Shown piece by piece: positions 50,291-60,929 of a DNA stretch of 64,000 nucleotides; position 1 is the first letter of the stretch, and each line of letters opens with the position of its first letter. The position numbers and the translations under genes were made by a program. Location: contig NADL03000076.1 in NCBI GenBank assembly GCA_002205965.3, positions 124,001 to 188,000 of the forward strand. Direction: 5' to 3'. Below the pieces are notes generated by a model, which saw only the letters and a program-made list of their open reading frames with translations, had not been told where the DNA came from and did no database searches. The stretch is from Kappaphycus alvarezii. Lineage: Eukaryota; Rhodophyta; Florideophyceae; Gigartinales; Solieriaceae.

Positions 50291-52327
50291 AAGCGTAGAT
50301 ATCGTATCATTGTCAAGCCAATTGCGAAACCGTACGATGCGTCGAAAGCTGTGGATGGCACTCCAATCTACCAGAAGGTGGAAGGGAGGCCAGCCAGCAA
50401 ACAAGCGGCATTGGAGGTTACTGTCAAAGCGGAGTGCCGCTGTAAAAGAATGGCTCTAACCTTCGAAAACCGTTCCATTGCGCGGGTGGCAACGGTTCTC
50501 GCGAGTTCCTTGACGACGGAGAACGCCGCCGGATGCCATCCTCCAAGCGTTGAGATGGGGACAGGAACCAGCCTGTTTCTCCCAGGCAGCTCAGCAAGGA
50601 ACCCTTGGTATTTCCGCTGCTTCTCTGCGTGAGCTGCGTTGAGGCTTGTGAGTGGGTTGAAAGCCCTGGCTCTTGCGTGGGAGGGAGCGAGCGGGTTGAC
50701 AAAGGTTACGTCGAAGTAATCCGTGCCACCGGCGGCTCCCATCGCCCTGATATCCGGCCTCGTCCTGTTTTGGTAGTGTAGACGAGGTTCGATGAATGGA
50801 CGTCGGGCGGCTCTTGCAAGGTCGTTCCCCAGTAAAGTCACCTGGTTGTTATGGCGAGTATTCCGCTCGCAGCCAAAGCGACAATGTAGCAAGTGGTCCC
50901 CGTAGATATCCAGCATTTCATGGCATCCTGCTTTGGGGCAAGGGGTACCTGGGGCGAATAAGGGGGTTTGGCAAAAGTACTGGAACCACACGGAAAAGTC
51001 TTTGCTCTTGATGTGCGTCCTCAATCCAGGGCAAGGTGCACAGTAGACCCAGCCTTTGGCACCGGGGAGGGACATGCTAGCGCGGAAGGCGCGGGTGCGG
51101 ATGTTTCCGAGCGGCAAGGCCTCTTGCACAGCCATATGAATTGCATCTGTTAGCTTCTTCTGCGATGGTGGGTTGGATGAGCAGAAGTTGCTAAACGGAA
51201 TTCGTTCTGAGGGTCGACAAGAGGCGCTCCATGCGGTAAAGGCGGCTGTAGCATCCTCGTACTGCGTCAGGTCTTGAACACAGGACGGCAAAGACTTCTC
51301 GCATAACTGCTGCGTCGCGGCGCTGGACGCAAGAAACGAAGCGGCGGGCGACATCTCGCGCGGAGGAGAGGCCGATTCCCAAGGTCGGCTTCTTCTCCTG
51401 TAGTGCCTTAATGGGCAGTTGCAGCTCCTTGAATATACAGTTGTCTAGCATTCCACCCGCTAAAGTGCGGCAGCACCTCTCGATTAAGCTGTCGAAGTAT
51501 TCGGCCCCTTTCCGCGTACAGAGGGCGGCACAACTCGCAAGAGGTATCCCACTTTGCAAACCCCAAAGCAGTTGCGCAGTAGTTGGAATGAAGCGTGCGC
51601 GTCCTCGATTTCCATGACAGCGTTAAGTAAAGGCTCAAGGGAGTATACATGGTCCAGGAAGTATTGTTCCATGAACGTTTGGGAGCCGATTGGCGCGTTC
51701 AAAACCGAAGTACCAGTACTGTATTCCTGCCGCATATCACAGGGGTATGCGGACTGAACCGACGCGGAGGGGGCGGTGGGCCACCATACTTTGCATTTCG
51801 AGACTGCCAGATGGAGACCACGACGTTTGGCCTCGGGAGAAGACAGAACCTCGATTACCTTGAGTATATCCTCGTGTTTGGCTACAATGTAGCCATCGTC
51901 GTGATACCAAAGCTCCAAAAGCAGTGTGTCTAACCCTGTGTCCTCGTCGGGGGATCCCGACAATAGCTCTTTGATCTTTAGGGCGATGGGGTGGAGTACG
52001 AGAGCGAAAAGCAATCCGCTGAGCGGGTCTCCTTGCTGAGTACCCACAACACTCCGTATAGTCTCGAATCCCGTCCAGAGGAACGCTGGATCGTTGTTGT
52101 AGCAATACAGTACCCAAGGGAGCAGCTGAGGAAAGAGGTTCCGGACTGCGTTAAAAAAGGAAGCACGGCTGCACAGGTTGAACGCATTCTTCAGGTCGAC
52201 CGACAAGAGCGCATATTCAGGGCGTGTACCGAACTTGTTCACGATGCGTCGAACACCGTGAACTACTGCATCTGTTCCTGACTTTGTGGCGATACCAACC
52301 TGAAGAGGCTGGAAGTAGGTGGAGGCC
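50291..52327 (-). pseudogene. LINE family A, 5'-truncated: RT, finger, restriction-like endonuclease
   Basis: On the minus strand the RT starts near 52327 with LQVGIATKSGTDAVVHG. It continues through VDLKNAFN, GTQQGDPLSGLLFAL and a catalytic box WYHDDGYIV (about 51890), where His replaces the usual Ala before DD. A helical thumb region follows at 51191-51559. Then come a finger (CPKAGCHEML ... GDHLLHC near 50900) and the endonuclease with RPDIRAMGAAGG and DYFDVTFVNPL (about 50690-50760). The C terminus ends SNAACLLAGLPSTFW at 50368. Three frame changes split it (near 52245, 51480 and 51250-51350). The 5' end is missing, as is usual for LINE insertions. Confidence 0.87.
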
Positions 52328-53568
52328 TTTTAGATTAACTCGATTGACTTTTCGAATTTATTCGTTTGTTGATTTTTTTAAAATGCTGAAAGTGATTTTG
52401 CTCGCTGCGGCTGCCAAGCTCTGGTTCTCTGAATGTCCCAATTGTCCAAAAAGGAGGTAATAGTGATTGTAGTAAGGATTCCCTCGCATCTGTAGGTTTT
52501 GGATTCCATTTGAGACAAAAAGAGCATATACTAGGGTCTTGTTTCTTTTAACTGACGTTTAAGAGCTTAATTACATATCTTACGCTCGTTTCTTTTGTTT
52601 AAAGGGAAGAATCAGAAAAAAAATTATTCACAGAGGGCATCCACCTCCTTTATGTTGTTCCTTGAGCGAAAACTGGACAAAACAGTAGATGTTCCAACGT
52701 TACTTCCAGTAAGCCCGAAAAATAAAATAAAATCACAGTTTAGATGGCGTGAACGTCCTTTGAAGTCCTCATGGTACCGGTGCATTTCTTCGATCATCAG
52801 AACGATAGTAACAGTTTCAACAGCTTATATCCACAGTCGCTAGTCCGAAGCAGCCCAGACGTCATCACGCATGCAGTAAAGTATCGAGAATTCCCGCGAA
52901 TATTTGGGAGGCACCAATAAGCTGCACGACACAGAAAGTGCTGTGTAGAGCCAAAACCAGGGGAGTTAAATTGTTCTAACGTTAGCCTAAAAGGAAAAGG
53001 GGTGAATGTTTTGGTGCTTTTATTTTTTTAAAGATGTGGTGGGTTAGGGCCCGGGTATCTTAGGCGGTTACCGATGATCGAAAGTCGTATTTGCCAGCAA
53101 ACCTACCTGGGGCATACCACGAGATATGCCCGCACCTTACTCATCCTTCTCCCCACCAGCTTCTAACCCCTCCAGATCGGCAGCGACATCACCGACGTCG
53201 TCACCGTCCGAAGAGAAAAGGAAGAGTGAACGACAGCCGCAACTATTGTACAAGTGAAAGCATAGCTGCCTTGGCTTATTGCAATATCGTGTGTGGAAAT
53301 CTTTACGAGTACGTAACAAAGCACTCAGACGTGCATAACCCATTGAAAAATACTACTCAAGCAGACGTCGGGTGCTCACCTTGTGGGCATGCACCCCTTG
53401 AAGACAGAATAAAAAACGAGTAACGAAATCCCGCAACTCAAGCGTGGCGGAGGTATTTCGGCGGCTGGCAGCCAAAGAAGCGTGGAGGGGGAAATTTAGA
53501 ACCAATCTATCCTAACACACCATAAGTATCGATGCAGTGGGCCCAATTAAGATGTCATTAGCGTTACA
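52328..53568. other. spacer; one possible short coding start
   Basis: No transposon domain. The only stretch of interest is 53125-53257 (listed separately). A loose relative of the 44-bp motif, GGGGTGAATG...TTTAAAGATGTGG, is near 53000. The rest is unassigned. Confidence 0.4.
53125..53257 (+). CDS. possible N-terminal exon, Ser/Pro-rich (weak)
   Basis: ATG 53125 opens 43 codons beginning MPAPYSSFSPPASNPSRSAA, Ser/Pro-rich then basic (EEKRKSERQPQ), ending at a TGA within AAGTGAAAG. That sequence would also serve as a 5' splice site (GTGAAA). This is the style of the disordered N terminus of many nuclear proteins, but no downstream exon is identified. An antisense frame of 68 codons covers the same DNA. 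Low confidence. Confidence 0.2.
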
Positions 53569-54187
53569 TTAGACGCCGTAGCGCAAGACCGTGGCGTGCT
53601 CAGCGAGAGACGCAGCGTCGCCGGGAGAAGAGGCGCTGGTGGACGTCAGGGTGGGGAGTGGGGACAGTAACATCCAATGCGATATCCTTGGCGCAGAGAC
53701 CGTAGCCAGCAGGTATTTACACGTCCATGTGGAAAGAAGGCGAGGAGTGTGAGGGAGAGGCGGGGAGCGGGTGTTCAACGAACGCACTGATACCAAGTTC
53801 GTTGCAGTAGCGATGGAGGGCGTTGGGAAGGACGTTGTGACGCCGGGTTTGCCCCTCATCGTACTTGCAGGTCAGTGCATGTTTGCCCATCGGGTCCAGA
53901 ACTGGAGCGACGTCGGTGGAGCGGCGAGAGCAGACCTGGCACCGCGAGTGTTCCAAGAAAAGTGGGATACCGAGACGAAGGGCGACAGGAATTTTCCAGG
54001 CATGGGATGACAAAATATATGCCACGATGCTAGTGGGGAAGAGCAGTGAAGAAGGAACAGGAGATTTGGTACGCACCGAGAGGAGCCCAGCTCGCTCCGC
54101 GGCGTCGGCACGGAGAAACATGCGATCGAATGCGGGAGCAGGAAGTTCAGAGGTGATGGCAGACTGTATCGTAAATATTATCATACG
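53569..54187 (-). pseudogene. LINE B fragment: finger and start of endonuclease
   Basis: The minus strand from about 54184 encodes the region before the finger, the finger itself (CQVCSRRSTDVAPVLDP ... HALTCKYDE at about 53870-53950), TRRHNVLPNALHRYCNELG, and FHMDV. It then continues in a second frame to 53569. It corresponds to LINE B around 22770-23400 but lacks both ends. It lies directly downstream of another LINE B 3' end, so that copy was probably inserted into this one. Confidence 0.82.
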
Positions 54188-54612
54188 GTGGTGGTAAATC
54201 TTTATGAGTTGTACGGCATGGCAGAGAAGCGTGCAGAGGGTATTCAGAGATTAACTACGAATGCGGGCGGCAGGTGGAAACTTGTCGCGCCTGCATCACT
54301 TGGAGACTAAACGCCAAACGGGTAACGAAGTCGCGAATCTCCTTTTGAACGGAGGAACCGCGACGGGAAGCAGCGAAGGAAGCTAGGCGCCGGAAGGAAC
54401 CCTGGCCGTCGTCGCTCAAGGCCCCATAGATATCAATCCCGACAGGGGAGAGGAGGAGATCGTTTTGGCCGCAGTAAGTGCCGTAATGACGATGTTTCTC
54501 GCGCTCTGCGAGTGTCACGGCACAGCCTACGGTGAACGTATTTGGCGAAATGTGGCGGCGAGCGGAGGGGTGGTCAACAGTAATGTCAGCGGCGATATCA
54601 GTACTTTGACTA
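54188..54612 (-). pseudogene. LINE B 3' fragment
   Basis: On the minus strand the endonuclease C-terminal part reads LAEREKHRHYGTYC, LLSPVGIDIYGALSDD and FRRLASFAASRRGS, then the stop at 54255. The 3' UTR and the end ATTTACCACCAC lie at 54188. The 5' truncation is near 54612, at a TACAGTACTG tract. Upstream codons for SARRHISP are also recognisable. Confidence 0.87.
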
Positions 54613-54649
54613 CTACAGTACTGTATACTGTGATGTACGGAAAAGAGTT

Positions 54650-54768
54650 TGGTTCTTTAGTTTTTGAAAAGTGCGGTTCCGCTATCCCCCGGTGTATGCT
54701 AGACATGTTCAGGATAATGGTAATGTGACTCATGTGTCTAAATGGCTGGCTCGAAGCCTGTCAATATT
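54650..54768 (+). repeat. dispersed repeat, inverted partner of 24421-24553
   Basis: About 120 bp with the core CCGGTGTATGCTAGACATGT. It lies between two LINE B 3' fragments. The parent element is unknown. Confidence 0.65.
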
Positions 54769-54805
54769 CTGATACTTTGACTTGTCAAGATATGACCTGT
54801 CAAGT

Positions 54806-54869
54806 GGTACAAATTTACTGGATACCAACCCACATATCCACCACAGTAAATTAACCCCCATTTACACAG
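54806..54869 (-). repeat. 65-bp repeat, inverted partner of 50226-50290
   Basis: Begins GGTACAAATTTACTGGATAC and ends CCCATTTACACAG, nearly identical to the reverse complement of 50226-50290. It stops 17 bp before a LINE B 3' terminus. Confidence 0.8.
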
Positions 54870-54886
54870 TGATATACCTGGTTTTG

Positions 54887-54943
54887 GTGGTGGTAGATCT
54901 TTTATTTGTCGTACAATGTCGCACAGAGGCGTGCGGAGGGTTT
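54887..54943 (-). pseudogene. LINE B 3' terminus only (about 57 bp)
   Basis: On the minus strand only the last bases of the LINE B 3' UTR are present (CCTCCGCACGCCTCTGTGCG, then ... GATCTACCACCAC). Such a very short insertion shows that the 3' end is the fixed end in retrotransposition. It could instead be a deletion product. Confidence 0.8.
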
Positions 54944-54991
54944 TGAACATTAAAATTCCCTCCCCCCAGTGATATATACTGTACTGTACAA

Positions 54992-55525
54992 ATGTACATT
55001 AATATTCTTCGCGACCGCCTCATTTCCGAGGTATCACGCTTATCAATTGGGATTCACCTTGTCCGGGAATGGACCTTCCGCAAGACTTGCCCCGACCCTC
55101 CAACTCCCGCCGCCGCCTCGACATCTACATCGATGATGTCAAATTCCCTCCCATCCCAGGACTACGACTTCACTGTCATCAGCCCCCACTCCGCTCCATA
55201 CGCCCCAACAGCGGATCCGCACGCCCTCGCTGCCATTACTACATCTGAGCGCGCGAGATCTCTACGCTATGGACACCTCTGCGCGGAACTACGTATTGAA
55301 TTCCACCCGATGGCTTTCGATACATACGGGTCTGCCGGTCCCGGTGCCGAACGAGGTCTGTCCAGAATTGCTGAGTACATCGCTCTACGGAAAGGCAGTG
55401 GCCCTGCCTTCGAGCGCGATCGCTTGTTCACGATTAACAGTTCGCTATACAACAACGAACTTGTGTCGCGATCAACCGACGACTACTCAACCGCTCCTGG
55501 CCCGGATAGATTTTTCTTATTTTGA
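54992..55525 (+). pseudogene. LINE family C endonuclease-domain fragment
   Basis: The + strand frame reads RLISEVSRLSIGIHLVREW near its start, then RYGHLCAELRIEFHPMAFDT and GLSRIAEYIALRKGSGPAF. These line up by position and pattern with the LINE B endonuclease (HYGTYC, LLSPVGIDIYG, RRLASFAASRRGS) but differ too much to be the same family. Another frame at about 55115 reads DIYIDDVKFPP, which would match the DIYIPAAYG motif. The 5' part and the RT are missing. A C/T-rich tract (TCTTCTTCTTC) follows near 55560. Confidence 0.65.
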
Positions 55526-55559
55526 AGGCCGCTAGCCCCCCCTTTCTTGCTTGGTAAAG

Positions 55560-56118
55560 TCTTCTTCTTCTTCTTTTCTTTATTCTTCAAATAGCATGGC
55601 TGGGTCTCAGGCGTCAGATGATGTGAGAGACCAGGCCCGTTGGGAGACGGCGCTGGCCGTGAGTTGCAACACTAGGGAAGGTAGGGTCGTAACAAATTGG
55701 TGATATTCATTAGCCGGGTGTGTCGCATCGGGTGGCGAAAGGGGCGACTCTTCCGAGTGTCTTTTGGGCTAGCTTCCCTATACCCCGTGGTTGTCGAAGC
55801 CGAAGTGGATGAACATGTAACGTATTGTGGAACATAGGTCAGCATAATGTGCCGTCCTCTGAGCCCCGATGCACAAAGTTGCACTCGCACGGGTTGTGCG
55901 TGCTTTGAGGAGGGCCCTCGCTGTGTAGGGGTTGCAAGAAACACGTCAACGGCGCGTGTTTGGGGGAAATACTCGAGGTTTTCAATCATGACGTCTATTT
56001 TCGGCAGCCTGCGGCGTGAGATGGGTTTTGCGGGGGAAATTATATTCCAGCTGCAGGTTGAATATGACGGTTGGAGGGTGGGGAATTGGGTGCTGTACTG
56101 AGTAGGGATGTTGGACGG
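55560..56118. other. spacer, LINE 3' flank
   Basis: This begins with a TTC-rich microsatellite (55560-55585). The rest has no domain on either strand. It could contain the 3' UTR of the family C fragment. Confidence 0.4.
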
Positions 56119-57060
56119 CTATTTTCGGAAGAATAGGGGGCCAGGTCTGTGTATTAGAGAGTCTGAAAACGAGACAGAGTCAGGAGGTAAGACCTCAAAG
56201 GGCTGGTGTGAGGCCAGCCGTAAGGCATGCTGCGTTGGACGAAACCGTCTCCGCAGCGTGTTTTGCGTAAGGACAGGTCGCACGCACCCGAAGGTCTCCA
56301 TGGCTTGTACAGCGACGTGCCTAGCCACGTTTGCCAGCTCCGTGAATGCGTTCGGGTGCCACCGGCCAAGGGTGGATATCGGCATTGGGATCAGTCGGGA
56401 CCTGGCGTGCGTGGTGATAAAGTCTTGATACCTCCTGAAATTTTAACCTTTCGCGTCGTTCAGAAATGTCAAGAGGTTAAAGCATCGGGCCCGTGTGTTT
56501 GAGGGAGCAAGTGGATTGACGAATGTAAAGTCGAAAAAGTCTGTTTCTCCTGTGCTCCCTATAGCCCTGAGTCAGGCCTTGTGCGATGCTGGCCATTGGG
56601 ACGGGGCTCCAAGACCTGGTGTCGGGCGGCCTTTGCTAAGTCCGACGAATGGGTGTCGCAGAGAGAGTACAGTTTGTACCGTGACTTGCTGCACGGTCGT
56701 AGAAAGCCATCCTTCAGGGGACAGTGGGGGCATGTTTCTCAAAGAGGTCTGGGAGAGGTGGGAACCGCGCTCGGGAGAGAACACATTGTAAGTGGGCGGA
56801 TTAACTGCCAATTGGAATCTGCTGCAGTAGGCGATGCCCCGGGATTAGCTGCAAACCATGAGGCGCGAAAAGGTCTAAACTCGGATGACTTTTGCAATGC
56901 AGAGCATTCGTGACGTAAATCGTGGGGCAAAGCTTTCAGTTGTGTTCACAGCTGGTGCCTTGGTCTCAGTTTAATGGGCGAACTGGATAAAATCCTCCCA
57001 CGAGTTTCCACAGGCTAATGGGGCGCTGTATACGATGAGGCTGTTACCACACACAGCGCC
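56119..57060 (-). pseudogene. LINE family A C-terminal fragment, degenerate
   Basis: The minus strand at 56119-56385 reads MPISTLGRWHPNAFTELANV and HVAVQAMETFG, matching VPISTLGGWHPAAFSVVKEL and TRAMERF of the copy at 50368. Upstream, at about 56450-56570, FVNPLAPS-like text is visible in another frame and follows a degenerate endonuclease core. The 5' limit, near 57060, is approximate. It is more decayed than the copy at 50.3-52.3 kb. Confidence 0.65.
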
Positions 57061-57483
57061 CACCAGCCATACTTTGTTAACAGACTCGCAGTCACAAGGT
57101 CGTCATCTCGAAGGAACCAATCAGTCCCACGGATAGTGGCGTGGCGTACACCGCCAGTGGTTAAAATCTTTCAGCTATCGCGCTTCCGGGACGAAGCAAA
57201 TATCGCAACAAAAAGAACTCCAAACTCCGTTTACATTCCCCCGCTAGAAGTGTCAGACGACGAAGTAAACTACCCAACCATTCTCCCCCAAAAGAACCAA
57301 GCGCAGACGATAAAAAGGTTCAAGCCAAGAGGTTGAAGTCATTTCACCCTGAGTTAACGACCACTCCGCGGATACTAAAAAGTCGCAACTTCTTATTTCA
57401 CAAGCCTTCACAGAGGACTCCATCCGACGCAATGCTCTGTGAGTGAGTCCTACCTTAGCTTCAGGTCCGGATGGAATGCAGTC

Positions 57484-57765
57484 TGATATGGGTAACTCTT
57501 CGGGAGAAGAGATACTCAGAAACATCTACCCCAAGAAGGAGGTGTTGCAAGCGACAAAAGTGCTACCGTGGTATAGCTGAACGAATAAAAAGGAGTGTAT
57601 ATGGAAAAGAGTTGAGAGGGCTACAAGCAAGTATGGAAGGACCAGGGTCTACCACTGATGCTCTGCGACCAGCGTAGGAAAAATGTTTCTTGGGTCTGAA
57701 GTTGACTCTCAACTCCCTACTACTCGGAGCTTGACTTAAATTTTTCTGCCAAATTGCTTGATCTC
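57484..57765 (-). repeat. relic of a gypsy LTR
   Basis: About 280 bp matching the start of the gypsy LTRs (TGATA...GGG, AGAAGGAGGTGTTGC, GTCTACCACTGATGCTCTGC, TCTTGGGTCTGAAGTTGACT) with frequent substitutions. The match fades near 57765, before the minisatellite, so it is truncated. No internal gypsy sequence accompanies it. It is an older insertion of the same family, probably a broken solo LTR. Confidence 0.85.
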
Positions 57766-57924
57766 TCCATAAGGAAGCAGTTTACTCAGCTTATATATAC
57801 TTTGGCTACCGCTAAAGTCCGAACAAAACTACAGAAGGTACCAGGAAATGCATAAAAACAATTTGTGTGGACAATATACTCTAAACAAAAGATACTTAAG
57901 AAACTAACAATCAATGAGGACCTC

Positions 57925-58641
57925 TTATTCCCCATTCTCTAAATCAGATCCAAACATCTCCTCTAAAATATCCATGCTGTCCAAGCAGTCCCCACAAATA
58001 TCTGCGAACGGCTCATAACTATCTATTTCCTTTTGGGAGATATCTAAACTACTAAAGATATCCCCATCCGGTTCCATTGTCGGTACCCCTTGTTCCATAC
58101 ATTCCACCATTCCAACACTTCCTATGCCTCCTTGGCCCTCATCTTCCTCGTCCTCGTCCTCGTCCTCGTCCTCATCCTCGTCCTCGTCCTCATCCTCTTC
58201 ACCCTCCTCATGATCCTCCTCATGACTTTCCTCGTCCTTAACCTCGTCGACCAACTCCGGGTCTGCTCACTCCTCGAAGGTCTCCCCAGCTCCCCCCTCA
58301 GTCTCCCACTCCTGCCCTTCAGGGACCTCCTCGGCCTCATCCTCGACGAAGAGTTTGCGGACGAACTCGATTATGTTCTTCCTAGTCTGGCGTCGCAGGT
58401 AGTTTTCTGCGTCCGTCGGGCCAAATGCAGCGAGCAAAAAGCCATTTAAGGGGCGAGAGGGGCGGTTTTGGGTGATGGGGGCGGAGGGGCGAAGGTTGTT
58501 CATTTTGGAAGACTTTGGGGAATGGGAGGCAATGGAGGGTGTTTTGGGTGTGTGAAGGGAGAGAGGTGATGAGTAAAATGATCGGAGACGTTTGGAACTT
58601 GGAATAAAGGGGTTTAAATAGGCTTCCGGGGCAGGTTCCAT
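57925..58641 (-). CDS. acidic protein with one in-frame TGA
   Basis: ATG 58641 opens 124 codons with a Ser/Pro-rich N terminus (SSPLSLHTPKTPSIASHSPK) and a conserved-looking core (PLNGFLLAAFGPTDAENYL, RKNIIEFVRKLFVEDE). A TGA stands at 58267-58269. The same frame then continues without break for 114 codons: a long Asp/Glu run (58137-58200), then SLDISQKEIDSYEPFADI and a hydrophobic-acidic tail, stopping at 57925. Reading through the TGA would give a 238-residue acidic protein, probably nuclear. No family is recognised. The TGA may be a nonsense mutation, a sequence error or a read-through site. Confidence 0.6.
58137..58200. repeat. CTCGTC/CTCATC hexanucleotide repeat, coding
   Basis: Tandem TCCTCG/TCCTCA units, which on the minus strand encode alternating Glu and Asp in the acidic protein. 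Such tracts vary in length by slippage. Confidence 0.9.
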
Positions 58642-60929
58642 AGATTAGGAATAGTTAAAATAAATCTGCAAGGTATTTTGCAGTAGTGTATTTGCGCCTT
58701 TTTTCTCGAACAAGCGAATTTGGAGCGGAGGTAAGCTAAGGGGGAAAAGAACTTGATTCGGGTCGATTCAGAAGGGTAGATACAGTATAAAAATATCTAG
58801 ATAAAATAGAATTAAATTTTGAGAGGACCGCGGTAATGATAAGCAAGGCTCAGGGAGAACGGGGAAGGACCGGAACTATAAGCAAATTTGGACAAGGGGA
58901 GGTAGTAAAAGTAAACTAAAAGTCTGTAGATGACGGAGACAAAAAAATCCGTTCCTATCAGCAGGCGCCTAACACAGTCCATACTGTTACGGCTTCCTGA
59001 CACCACTGCCTATTTACTCTTAGATGCTACCGTTAACAGCATTTTAACTCTTACTGACCCCATCGCCTTTCCGGCCAGGGCGAGATACCACATGTAAGGG
59101 AATACGCCTCGTTGTCCGCTCAGTAACGGGTGGGAATGATAGGGTAGTTTACTTCGTCGTCTGGCACTTCTAGCGGGGGGAATCGAAACGGAGTAACCCG
59201 TGTACAAGTGCTGAGTTGCTGAGTCGCCCAAGGAAATACAAATGGGAAAAAAGGGGGATGTATTTATTGAGATATATGGATTGGCTGGGACCCCTTTAGA
59301 GTTGCAAATCTGCACGTCATATTAAATACATGTACTGATGTTCGAAACAGTGTACAAATCGTTGCTCTAGAATGCTAGCACCAGCAACATAAACAGTTGT
59401 TTGCCACGCGCCCCCTTGCGTGAATATTAGGGCCTAATCCCTACCGCACTATGTGAATATCGTGATTACCTCGCTCCATGTCAAAAGTGTGAATGGAGTA
59501 CGATCTCAGATGACGTTAAATTGCATAATGCGTGGATACTGTGCGCTTTAGTTAACACTGGTGCTTCAAATGACCTCAACTCCTGCGGAAAATCCAAATC
59601 CTTTAGAACCTCCCCACGAGAATTCTCTCTCAACGCACATAAATAGCAGGGAACACAACAAAGCCATCTAGTTGGGATGAAAATGTCACTCCAAATGCTG
59701 CTCTCCGTCAAACAAGGAATTGATACCCATTGTGACATTTAGACACACCGCTGATATGCTGACGGCGGAATCACCGTCAACTTAACACTCTGATTACAGG
59801 AGGCGCAGGAGATCAGCCGTGACTTCCCATACTGACCTTCAATTTTTACTTCGAGAATAACTTCTCCAGGGAAGAAGGTGCTTCGAGGGCCATGTTGTTT
59901 TTTTTGATTTCACAAGATGATACATATGCATCGAGTTTCCGGATGCAAGTCCGTGCGCGCATTATTGGATAAACTAAACTATGCGCAAGTTTGCTCCCAT
60001 CCTTTTAGCAAGACGGCATCTGTTTGCGGCGAAATAAATGTCTTGCATATGGTCTAACCCACGTTTACGTACTGACAGCATGGGAATTCGATAGTCGGTA
60101 ACGCAAAGCATGCCCTGTGCGGAACGATGTTGCCCTTACCCGTCAGACTACCCTTGAAATGAGACCCTAACAATCTATGAAGCGAAAAAAATGAGAATCA
60201 ATAACAGACTTAAAAAAAAATAAAGATAATACTACTAGAAAATGGCGTCGAACAAAACCCATGTTAGAGAACACATGCGTCGCCAGTAGCCGCGACGAAA
60301 GAGACAGTAAGGCCAAGAGGATGGCCAAGTGGATCAGGTGAGTCAAGTTCTGGAACCCACGATTTCATGAGATGTTTTCTTGTCTTTGGACAGAAATGGG
60401 CGATGGTTCTATATCAAAAACGAACTCGATGTTTTTTCTCAGGCTGAACATCAGTTCAAGCTTATATAGATCAAAATAGAAAAACTCAAGACCATAGTTA
60501 GGTACAACATCATGGGTATCACAGATATTTTGTACCAAGCTTGATGTAGCCTTTTAACTCTGTGCAGAGTTTCTGATTTGTCAATTATCAAATCAGCTGT
60601 ACCTTGCAGATAAAATTCATGTGCAAGTTATTGACAGCGAGAAAATCATCCAAGACGTAAAATTGCATAAAAACGTATGCATTGTGTACTTATTACGTAT
60701 ATGGTGAGAATAGTTCTCAATTTGACGTAAGAACTCATAAAAACATGACACTCTAACATGTTTAGGGTGCTAAAGTCCCGACCCAAATCACATTACACAT
60801 TAAGGTATCTTCACTTTTCAAGTATCATCACAGCATTATGGGGTCCTTGTTAGTCATACCCTGGGTGACCTAGTCGTTTCGACTCAAGTCAGATACAGCA
60901 TAGTAGGTTTAAGCTATCAAATACTGTAT
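58642..60929. other. no gene supported
   Basis: The first hundred bases would hold the promoter of the acidic gene (minus sense). A 101-codon frame at 59010-59315 (-) and an 85-codon frame at 59481-59738 (-) have no recognisable domain. A-rich tracts occur near 60210. Nothing else is evident. Confidence 0.45.

Noticed and set aside
58267-58269. Selenocysteine at the in-frame TGA
   Set aside because: No Cys-like conserved context and no SECIS-type hairpin that I can see; left as nonsense, error or read-through.
59010-59315. 101-codon frame on the minus strand ending at 59010
   Set aside because: I could not recognise any family, and nothing around it supports a gene.
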